Positions 58,401 through 64,000 of a stretch of DNA of 64,000 nt are shown here, one piece after another (within the stretch, counting starts at the first letter, position 1; each line of letters opens with the position of its first letter). Made by a program: the position numbers and the translations under genes. The stretch is from Candidatus Poseidoniaceae archaeon (lineage in GTDB: Archaea; Thermoplasmatota; Poseidoniia; Poseidoniales; Poseidoniaceae). The notes beneath the pieces are model-generated. The model made no database searches. It had not been told where the DNA came from and saw only the letters and a program-made list of their open reading frames with translations. The stretch covers positions 1 through 64,000 of the forward strand of contig JAPKCS010000003.1 of NCBI GenBank assembly GCA_028822845.1, in the 5' to 3' direction.

Positions 58401-61400
58401 CTGACAGTCACGGATGCGAAGTCGACATCGATGAGGTTGACGTATGCGTTTTGCACGGTAGTGTTCTCAAGGAAGAGAGAACCACCAGTCGAACCAGCTA
58501 CGTTGACGATTGCTCCACCTGCGGCTGAGCCGAGTGTGTTACAATCTTTCATGACACCTTCAGTTAGGGTAGCAACTGTGTCTGCTGCAAAGTCGAAACA
58601 CGACGAGGAAGCCCCATCGACGTTGAAGTTGCTCATGGACACAACTGTGCCTAGCCCGCTTCCGTGAGTGAAAGCAGAACCGACATTGGTGAACGTCACA
58701 TGATCCATCGTGAAGTTACCAACGTTCGAGTTGGTGCTCGGCGAGGAACCGTGGCGTGAACCAGCGGCAATTGCAGCGTCTGTTGTGTTCTTGAAGTCAA
58801 CATAGTTGAAGACGTGTCGATCATCGGTGTCAGCGGCGCAAGCACCGGTGAAAGCCATTCCTTTCCATTCAATAGGGTTTAGTGGTGTTCCATCAAGACC
58901 CTCGAAGAGGATGTGGTCGGTGCTGTTACCGTTGAGCGTCATCTTGTCGCATGTTCCGTCAAAGGAGATTCCTTTGCCTTCTGCGACTTGAATAATAACA
59001 CCTGGTTGGATCGTCAAATCAGCCGAAATGGTGAGGTAGTCGCCACTTGGGTTGACTCGAATTGGGCTGTCGGTGATGTCCCAAGTCGTATCTTGAGTGA
59101 TGTCCGAGGTGACGTCCGTACCCTTACCTTCGAAAGGCATGGTTCGGTAGTAAACACCACAATCCATGGAGGAGCTCTGGTAGCAATAGTATGTGCCGTA
59201 GTACGAGTAGTATGGTGCAATCGTACCTGCTCGAGCGAAGGAGCTCGCTGTGGTAGGCAACTGAGGCATGTTTCCATACCACGTGGTCATACTGCGAACC
59301 AATGCCGTGGAACCGGTGCTTACGAAGTGCATGTTTCCATGCCGTCCGAGGTTGATCCGGTCGTTAGCGTCGGTGTAGTTGTAGTCCGTACCAAAGTAGG
59401 TGAAGTTGAATCCTTCTGGCATAGCAATGTTATCAGCACACTTGTTGGCCCATGTGTTCCAGTAGTAGCTGGAGGAACAGTAGTAACCAGATGGGTTTCC
59501 ACCGGATGAACCCATGATGTCAGATGCATCAGCGTTCACTAAGCCAGTGAGTCCACGGTCAAACGTCTCGTAGCCGCTACCGGTCGAACTGGTCGCAATT
59601 CGGTAGTTGGCTGGGTGAGGGTTTGTTCCGGTGATGTATTGCGTACTGGTACGATGTCGGATGGTTTGTCCCATGGTTCGGGTTTGATCCATGAAACCTA
59701 CGGTTGCGGCATCGTACGAGTTGGTACAAGCATCGTCGTACTTGAATTCAATTTCGTTTGTCACGTCATAGAAGACAGCTTGGTAAGTACAGGTGTCCGT
59801 TGTGGAGTAACCCATATCTCGCCATTCGACGATAAACATCTTGTTTGGATCACCAACAGAGAAGGTCTCGGTCGTGGTTGTCTTTGTGTTGACAGCGACT
59901 GTTGAAACGTCTTGTGCCTTGAGGTAGTACTCAACAGAGTCGCCACGTTCAAGATCTTCGACGTTAGCAGACCAGTCACATGATGACAAAACACATTGTG
60001 CACGTGTCGAGCCAGACTCTTGAGTCATGACAACAGCGGTCCAGGAACCAGCGGAGCCGCCATCAGGCGTCACGCGGTAGTAGGCTGTTGGGCCGACACC
60101 AGCAGATGTGCTGACGTTGAGTCCTGCAGGTGGGTCGCCACCGTCAGAGAGGCTCGCTGTGATCGTTCGGTCCTTGCTGTGGGAATCAGCAAGAGCGGAA
60201 TGGGTGAATACAGGTGCGAACGTATCAGGCGTTGGTGCGACGTTACCGATCTTGTAGGTGACATCACCAGTAGAGGCGATGCGGCCGTAATAGCCCATAC
60301 CGAGTGCAAACCCGCTCCACTTGTAAGAGGTGACACCGGAGTATGCACCTGCATAGTAGTAAGCCGGAGAGCAAGCGTCTCGGGAACTGTAAGGGCTGCG
60401 GAAGAAGTGAGTGAAACCATTGCTGGTCACGCACAAACGGTTCGCATTCGTTCCAGCGCCGCCAGTTTCGTTTCCGAAACCAAACTTACCAAACATACCA
60501 CCGTAGTCAGAACCGAGGGTGATTTTGTAGGCGTTGGTGTAACCGTAGCTCGTACTGGAGTCAGCGGAAGTACCGCCAGACACTGCGCTGTCGATGGAGG
60601 TCGAGGAACCGATACCAACCATTGCAAAGGAATCGCTTACACTGTCGTAAAGGAACATTAGGTTCATTCCAGGTCCGTCAGCTGCAGAGATGGTAAGATA
60701 ACCACCATCGTCCTTGTGCAGTAAATCAATGTTCGATCGGGTACCACCGGTACCTTGGGAACCGGAAGATGCAGTGGTCGTGTGCTGCGCAACCCAGTTG
60801 CCGTAGAAGTAGTAGGATGACGAGTAGAAGCAAGAGCTGCTACCTGTTCCACAGGACGAAGTGTCGAATTCGAAGTAGAATTCATCGCTGCCGTCGAAGT
60901 GAGTCATCTGTCGGTCGAAGAATTGGGCTGCACTTGGCGAATAATAGTTCGCTGCGTGGACATCAGTTGTCAACACAGTGAGTTTCTTATCCTCGCCTGC
61001 ATCTGTAACATCCTCTACAGCGAAGTAGTAGGGTGTTGGTGCAGTTTGAGAGCCTGTGAGCACTGGATCGTATCCAACGTTGGCACCGCCAGCGGTGTTG
61101 AGATCCTGGAACTTCCAGTAATACTGGACATAGTCACCTGCTGCGATCGTTCCAGTTGCTGCCTTGAATTGGCATTCAGAGCTGGACGAGGCACATGTAC
61201 CGATGCTTGTAGCAGTCACACTGGTGTAAGTTCCATTGTTGAGTGCATAGTTAAGCGTTGGTGCGTTAGCAGTAGTGGTGTCAATTCCTGACATATCGGT
61301 AATGGTCGTGAAGAAGGTGCGAGCGCCTTCGACGTACGATGTTAGTCCCGAGTAAGGTACGAATCCAGACAATGGAGCGTCTGTGTCCGAGCCGCCAGAA

Positions 61401-62998
61401 TAAACAACCTGAATCCAGGAGTTCGATGAACCACCGGAGTAAGTTCGCTCATAAACGTAGCCCGTAGCGGTCGTACGCTGTCCGATAGCGACTGTGTCTG
61501 AGTTTGTTTGAGCAGCCGTGATGTATCCTGAAGATGTACCTGAAGCACATGTGGCTGCAGTGGTACAGAAGTTGGTTGTGTACATGCCACCGGAGTATGA
61601 TCCGAGGGTGTGAGTACCTGCTGCGGCACTGTTCCAGATGGATCGAATAATTCCACGCCCGTTCGCAGTGTTGTAAGCAGATCCAGTAATGATTTTGCTG
61701 GTCGGCATAGCGCCAGAGCACGTAGCAGTCGGAATGGTATGGGTGTACGAAGACATGGAAGCTGTTCCACAGTCTTCCAGGACCGCCGCAGTGATCACCT
61801 TGCTGTTAGAGCCACTTTTGTAGCTGTAAGTCTGCTTGTGACTGATGGAATCAACCGTTGCGCCAGTTGGAAGTGCATTGGAAGAACTGAATGTATATCG
61901 TTGCCAAGACATGTAACGCATCGATCCGTAATAACTGTAAGTATAACGGTAAGAATTGCTGTAGCAGTTTCGATAGTATCGGTAACAGTATCCACCAGCG
62001 TTGCTGTAGACCTTGATGGTTGGGTCGATAGCAAGCGGGAACACACGGTCATCAGACATCAACCAATCTGCTTCCACTGCGGTCGTGATGACCACTTGTG
62101 GACCGAAGACCTGGATGAAGAATGTGGCCATGTATGGCCCTTCTGAACCCTCTTCAATTACGACAGGAACGGGGATCTCAGCAAGGAGTTCGCCTGTTTC
62201 CATGTGGCGGATTTCAAGGGATTCTTGAGTTTGAGTCATCTCTTCACCGAGCATTGTATCGCCGAGGTAAAGTGCATAGCCTGAAGGAATTTGCATTGTT
62301 TCAGATAGACCGAACCAAGCTGCATTTGGCTCAAGAACAGGTCGCTCGCGGATGACGAGGTTCTGCTTGAGTTGTGTCGACTCGACTGTGTAGTCAAGGT
62401 CGAAACCTTCTGCAATTGGGTACCTTAGGACGTTGCCACCTACGGTCACGCCTTCTTCCGAAGGAGCGACGTGGTACGGCTGTGGCGCAGTGCCAGTTTC
62501 GTCCAAGGTCACGATCATTGGTGCGATTCCAGTGATGATTGGGTCAACAAATTGGTTCGGTTGAACCGCAACACCGTAAGCCATTTCAGGAGCGAAATGG
62601 GTTCCGAAGCTGTTTTCTGTTACTTCCCAACCGTTGGATGTAGCGACGACATTCAAATCAATGTCTTGCCATGCACCACTGTCCGCCATGAAGTGGACTG
62701 GCGTAGCGTGATTTAGCTGCGCAAATTTGCCATCTTCTGTGACGTAGGTCTTGGTCGTTTGGTCTCTCATGCCGATCAGTTCATCGGATGGTTCATATTC
62801 GTAATCAGTCTTAACAGCTTCTGGCAGTGCAAAGAAATCTTTCTCTGCTGTGGTGTTTGAATCAACAAACTCCACGTCACTTGCGTTGTTATCGACGAAC
62901 CCAGCCATAGGCATGAGGGCCATCAAAGCGCACAACAAAAGTGCGATGCCAATGCCGCTGAAGACTGACGTTTTCTTGGTATTCTTATTTCCCAACAT
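49442..62998 (-). CDS. Giant (4518 aa) surface protein: signal peptide, beta-helix (PbH1-like) and Ig/cadherin-like repeats, TM, and C-terminal archaeal type IV pilin-like segment
   Basis: Signal MLGNKNTKKTSVFSGIGIALLLCALMALMPMAG; beta-helix-like GLVISDNTINTLTNGIYLVSAEDFTVSGNNINGAG; DEDSGAYTFSLTDLADDVQD; TM PSIVVVSLTGLFVSALAFSSRR; then NAAVSPVIATILMVAITVVLSGVIYVWASS pilin motif. Confidence 0.92.
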   Translation of the reverse strand: MLGNKNTKKTSVFSGIGIALLLCALMALMPMAGFVDNNASDVEFVDSNTTAEKDFFALPEAVKTDYEYEPSDELIGMRDQTTKTYVTEDGKFAQLNHATPVHFMADSGAWQDIDLNVVATSNGWEVTENSFGTHFAPEMAYGVAVQPNQFVDPIITGIAPMIVTLDETGTAPQPYHVAPSEEGVTVGGNVLRYPIAEGFDLDYTVESTQLKQNLVIRERPVLEPNAAWFGLSETMQIPSGYALYLGDTMLGEEMTQTQESLEIRHMETGELLAEIPVPVVIEEGSEGPYMATFFIQVFGPQVVITTAVEADWLMSDDRVFPLAIDPTIKVYSNAGGYCYRYYRNCYSNSYRYTYSYYGSMRYMSWQRYTFSSSNALPTGATVDSISHKQTYSYKSGSNSKVITAAVLEDCGTASMSSYTHTIPTATCSGAMPTSKIITGSAYNTANGRGIIRSIWNSAAAGTHTLGSYSGGMYTTNFCTTAATCASGTSSGYITAAQTNSDTVAIGQRTTATGYVYERTYSGGSSNSWIQVVYSGGSDTDAPLSGFVPYSGLTSYVEGARTFFTTITDMSGIDTTTANAPTLNYALNNGTYTSVTATSIGTCASSSSECQFKAATGTIAAGDYVQYYWKFQDLNTAGGANVGYDPVLTGSQTAPTPYYFAVEDVTDAGEDKKLTVLTTDVHAANYYSPSAAQFFDRQMTHFDGSDEFYFEFDTSSCGTGSSSCFYSSSYYFYGNWVAQHTTTASSGSQGTGGTRSNIDLLHKDDGGYLTISAADGPGMNLMFLYDSVSDSFAMVGIGSSTSIDSAVSGGTSADSSTSYGYTNAYKITLGSDYGGMFGKFGFGNETGGAGTNANRLCVTSNGFTHFFRSPYSSRDACSPAYYYAGAYSGVTSYKWSGFALGMGYYGRIASTGDVTYKIGNVAPTPDTFAPVFTHSALADSHSKDRTITASLSDGGDPPAGLNVSTSAGVGPTAYYRVTPDGGSAGSWTAVVMTQESGSTRAQCVLSSCDWSANVEDLERGDSVEYYLKAQDVSTVAVNTKTTTTETFSVGDPNKMFIVEWRDMGYSTTDTCTYQAVFYDVTNEIEFKYDDACTNSYDAATVGFMDQTRTMGQTIRHRTSTQYITGTNPHPANYRIATSSTGSGYETFDRGLTGLVNADASDIMGSSGGNPSGYYCSSSYYWNTWANKCADNIAMPEGFNFTYFGTDYNYTDANDRINLGRHGNMHFVSTGSTALVRSMTTWYGNMPQLPTTASSFARAGTIAPYYSYYGTYYCYQSSSMDCGVYYRTMPFEGKGTDVTSDITQDTTWDITDSPIRVNPSGDYLTISADLTIQPGVIIQVAEGKGISFDGTCDKMTLNGNSTDHILFEGLDGTPLNPIEWKGMAFTGACAADTDDRHVFNYVDFKNTTDAAIAAGSRHGSSPSTNSNVGNFTMDHVTFTNVGSAFTHGSGLGTVVSMSNFNVDGASSSCFDFAADTVATLTEGVMKDCNTLGSAAGGAIVNVAGSTGGSLFLENTTVQNAYVNLIDVDFASVTVSNVTATTTASLPGGGTIATGTAFSSAAGSGSEVTLFNFDADDYATVSIEAMDAISMNTVDFGTAMMMITPGGTSSTGNGPSADNAVFDDVTVGNTVMTRVQPGTFDSMTMGTFSMTGNAITSTLVSMENLVATTISVSGCGWNVHMLSVTADALSSNGCSIAANTVTLEDGDFSHSDTVTPMVYARYSDVTIGVTDVTTSGTGLADFAYADTNSDVRLIQVLVDGATSPYAGADGKVTASSSSEVWYGGLASAFTYRNALVNGVASVIYKSGHYVTATLVDGSGSELFEVGSHVTDATGEATVWVITSDESGNAYDDHNLRAFGAAGQNETLYTDSWYPTDGTYTVGDTIDLLLEPAPVEFDAAGMDCAWIAANTTLATTYNPTLNAYVFDSTPMTLAADLTLDGCNIVLLGSVLKVKSTATSSPVLTISDGGSLKVTVSPDTGQVGAVKAISSTYGLHIDIQDGTLNLDGGTLRDVAQDSTTGAALFVGPGATFIMSNSGTVFGATASYADMATVMVNGGTVNIADSSIINTGQTGTALWVEASGGSIENVIVKNAAVGIQSYNGAPQVDGFTATDNTVGVDIYGGMSLPTVYRSTLLSGENTGWKTYKIDLSTYIGDDYLQVGWNSIYGGGNAHPTYNYATSKYYMITDRYNIELEDDSGNAWNITQSSDTGYYPYGAADPASGTGDTATYATGATGGVPSWSCNYYGYSYGPGYGSNFEGYFYYMHNYWPGGPQSNPGYPGYYYAPDEFGFDWEGIDGVSPTGSYAAYPYHYWGYYYTSYHGGTNGPFTPPEGYGGGYPSSYNVCLDYAYSYYMSPGQGARLTMPTVDISATNISKVSLYIDVLHNRADNFQDRLEFVARSSDNAAELGEYVRESGTPLFKDGTITGADNGIEIGGGYAAGVLENIVVTNPVDSGLEITGQAAASIDGLQVDGGTYGVLVGSSASGTVELANLDLDSQTSAGVYYTKDINGDVTGDVTNSAGAAFKYGQNTDNPVTMTGMSIASNAIGIESAGSGEFTLTDMTMGNVKDIVLTGSAMVDFIEGTIDVDSVDVTGSGVVTRMRTLDVSLTADSVAVAAATVTLLDADGGAAGAGLTDANGVANDLTFVTATVDANGKDIPSLAGYKVMTVAEVAYSYTSATNNVADFRYASVGATLTDAAGNTEAVALTTKIAHRVCWYSASTAYQTVAPCEGSFSTSGSRTLSDGDGGTVKEYGYYGGIAEDLGNEVVMVDVPYIYLNGGTDYNFNGTTLLGTGVYDYYGNQRWYSKSPGGSEIYMNDAAIYGIAVDASTNEAYGIQFGDYFYSYSTFVANNSIFSNVATIEIANGYNYNNQYNWEVETLALTNSTITHYKGYTSLNNAIQVTDICMQVSGGDGGIISGNTFNNCGVGIMLERAAYYSYHNGVTGADNITISNNIFNDGGEIADVWLYSSGDADNALITGNTFNSGDTSNGAIAAYPGGHDGLVISDNTINTLTNGIYLVSAEDFTVSGNNINGAGDSAHAGIDINGGYGEIDNNTLIDADGGIVLDSLTNPPAPTTSLCTIRSYSYRSSASCTATLATGKVMAVNVATDSWGYEASIVITKPDGTTDSYNNFASNADYSPLVSYSVAGAYSLALSDSYGDGGTDVFMVEGGAAGGYAGPVIADNSIELSAGRVSPNAVGIVMEDCSGVQINSARNIVTLSDAAMVISNCDVVDVGSSLIGDGTSLTNGIDADDANGDSLTLSGTTVAGYETGVTKTSGALYLTGDASITGDSYGVYVDDATVSAITANVDGGATGTGLYVVDSDDVWVYPMNASGLVGMYVENSPFRWDGGTVDAITALEVVESQGTVENMTWSAATNQINAGTNAYVTSIGNTIDASKLIVDSSATIDEANLFSMTSTHLTTAPSNEVSMLIQSTDGTRASYVSTNFQPEVMNIDGSDADWNGGNALNPSGYAMPGVMSGDGTNDMMVTYIEGDDLYIGLTGEDLSTSDVLIYLSVDGAGSSTGYNLGGTHTLPFQANYVLWADSESSYGLYSYGFLGWGQSSLSNAAVDVDFSGNLAEISIPFSRMGGTPDQIDIVAIVQGENTADVSTVHPTQTIDSSNTLQSFTEYMTVELTHDDLSTGAIADEVLVYRSYKGSNTPSLAKNYDVMIKTEADCAYDWATQVDVSLATNVNLNLDMARACPVIQTTLADIVVDEDSGAYTFSLTDLADDVQDVEATLAWVSTSGNIVAFDDVLVDWAQTGHSVTITPLDDQFGTMSYEFTVTDSNGLTDTKNISFEVTNVNDAPVICNVIDSDCMPLISQDDIYTNILAEGFGVHSKYLGNVSNASSSYIRDMANEQSPVRQAYDWDASVPSDCIAFGVEVNENNTLVITENVNNELGGTCTVTLTLADNAAANSEATPYDVDFSVAPVNDAPVIPTWDRQNGTVMEAANGSIPAAPWQISLMEDDLSSANLTYDLSTVMTDVDHNLSDLTWTVAPTDQCTYTNYFTTTIVVDQLVFTLIPDATTNAKDWEIDYLNDNGIHQIGPSGSEFCKIRLVLEDTATAPSYVPNYDTTLMPIAAYQQGQDDIEIGVRVENVREQVADYYFDGLSGFSFNGVTNIMTGTYVPVTVKVGAGGDEGPFTYDHMLAVTFHSDGHTEDEQTRFYTVPSYGTIVEFDELVYITKDTSNVWVEMDVVTCLNNPCDLTAASSDRFQTDDPASHRANNNGIQGADWSKPGQYGSNATQTSERRPLLEDSNWCNNRMTSLENGSVCNHANQPPSNFEATGQSLPSVVRTIGASSVPSFAPSIVVVSLTGLFVSALAFSSRRADDEDEVAVTMVDDNAAVSPVIATILMVAITVVLSGVIYVWASSLAETDVKGVPRVTFDIEDIDGFDADTGHWRITVQSSETDLATQAVVLRVIYTDGDGNTAIVEANMADTNGVYGFNPDNSDEFITFVDQVNKEGSDSVSTFNTGDTIFVRTHAADGTPLEDVTITLSYAPSVGQGALLRSWSGLSYDLKA

Positions 62999-63047
62999 GT
63001 GTCATTCACCCATACGGATTGTATGCAAAGCATCCCACGCTTTGAAC

Positions 63048-63058
63048 CCTTTATAGGA
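63048..63058 (-). promoter_or_regulatory. TATA-box-like element upstream of the giant gene
   Basis: Minus-strand CTCCTATAAAGG about 55 nt upstream of the ATG at 62998; GGGTGA SD-like sequence lies just before the ATG. Confidence 0.4.
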
Positions 63059-63322
63059 GTTGGGGTGCAAAATCTTTGAATTTCAACATTGAGATACATA
63101 ACCTAACCGGGTTACAGAGGAGCATTTCACCGTGCAAACACCCATTATCCCGGAGGCACGAAATTGTCGCCAAAAAACCATTGATATGTTCGAAGAAGAA
63201 AGGTCACCGACCAACCTGGAGAGCAGGTCATCGATTAGGAGATGGGAAAGGCCGCAGATCGTGTCTGAAAGTACCTTTACAGAAAGTGAAAAATAACTTT
63301 CACTTCTAAAAATAGAAAGAAC

Positions 63323-63369
63323 AAAAAAAAAGGGGGGGCTGAGGAGGCCGTCGAAACGGCCCCCTCAGC
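63323..63369 (-). terminator. Hairpin plus T-tract, intrinsic-terminator-like, downstream of the 63423..>64000 gene
   Basis: Minus strand GCTGAGG(G)GGCCGT-TTCG-ACGGCC(T)CCTCAGC stem-loop (63338-63369), then CCCCCC and TTTTTTTTT. Confidence 0.7.
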
Positions 63370-63422
63370 GGCACTTCCCCTCGTAAGGGGACGGTTAGCT
63401 TAGAGGTAGTCAGAGGCTGTGA

Positions 63423-64000
63423 TCAGTAATCCCAGTTCTCTTTGCCCTCTTCACCCTCGCCACCACGGGAAAGGATGAATGCTCCAGCAATAAAGGCTAC
63501 AAGGACAACGCCACCAATAACGCCCCAGGTCCAAGTAGGGACCTCGGATGCGGTAACATCGCCTGTAACGTTGGTTCCATCATCGATGTTCGATGTGTCT
63601 GCATCACGTTGGTAATCGATGCTGTTGAGGTGACCTGCTGCTGCAGTGTTTCCTAGAGCGTCGACTGGTACCGCTGTGAAGTAGTACGTGTAGGTTCCAG
63701 CAGCGGTTGGCTTGTCGATCTCAACATCTGTTGTGAGGGTTGATGCACATGTGCTTGGCATGTTAGCTGCATTGAATGTACCACGTTGGTAGCACACGTT
63801 CCATGAAGCAACATCCGAAGTTTCGCCTGTTGCTTCCCAGTCAATGACCCACATCTCACCGCTTTCAGACACTGAGAAGTCCATAGCGGAAACACCGCCA
63901 TCAACGGACTTGTCTGCTGTGACATTGGCGACACCCTTTGGGGTGCTGCATCCAACGCTGTTGCAGATTTCAACAACAACGCTGTAGAAAGCGCCGTGTT
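63423..64000 (-). CDS. C-terminal part of a surface protein with fibronectin-III-like domain and TM; runs off the right edge of the window
   Basis: Minus frame open to the window edge (AFYSVVVEICNSVGCSTPKGVANVTADKSVDGGVSAMDFSVSESGEMW...TYTYYFTAVPVDALGN), TM TWGVIGGVVLVAFIAGAFILS, tail RGGEGEEGKENWDY. Confidence 0.8.
   Translation of the reverse strand, partial: HGAFYSVVVEICNSVGCSTPKGVANVTADKSVDGGVSAMDFSVSESGEMWVIDWEATGETSDVASWNVCYQRGTFNAANMPSTCASTLTTDVEIDKPTAAGTYTYYFTAVPVDALGNTAAAGHLNSIDYQRDADTSNIDDGTNVTGDVTASEVPTWTWGVIGGVVLVAFIAGAFILSRGGEGEEGKENWDY

Noticed and set aside
1-64000. Search for transposases, integrases, phage genes, toxin-antitoxin or restriction systems
   Set aside because: No ORF in the provided track shows recognisable motifs for these; the window reads as chromosomal housekeeping, catabolic and surface-protein genes.

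Overview
The window looks archaeal. Supporting genes are the PolD small subunit (DP1), RfcS, Pelota, GatD, an archaeal-type AspRS, an intron-bearing tRNA-Met with a canonical bulge-helix-bulge, and an archaeal pilin-like segment. The mix of bacterial- and eukaryote-like genes with very large acidic surface proteins suggests a marine Poseidoniales (Marine Group II)-type euryarchaeon; this taxonomic call is inference. There are about 35 protein genes, two tRNAs, and no sign of mobile elements, rRNA or CRISPR. Main points: (1) a candidate aerobic aromatic-amine / kynurenine-type meta-cleavage module at about 4.7-16.7 kb. It includes two LigB-type dioxygenase subunits resembling 2-aminophenol 1,6-dioxygenase, with the alpha-like subunit fused to a RidA/2-aminomuconate deaminase-like domain, an ALDH8-like 2-aminomuconate-semialdehyde dehydrogenase, a kynurenine-formamidase-like hydrolase and a luciferase-like monooxygenase. 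(2) A 4518-aa surface protein whose C-terminus carries a complete archaeal type IV pilin-like N-terminal motif with an in-frame internal ATG. (3) A membrane-anchored DNase I homologue of eukaryotic type. (4) An amino-acid permease fused to EF-hands. (5) Structured hairpin-rich 3' regions behind the giant surface-protein genes. (6) A GST/glutathione peroxidase pair and a bacterial-type MetK. All family calls come from motif recognition by eye; no database search was run.
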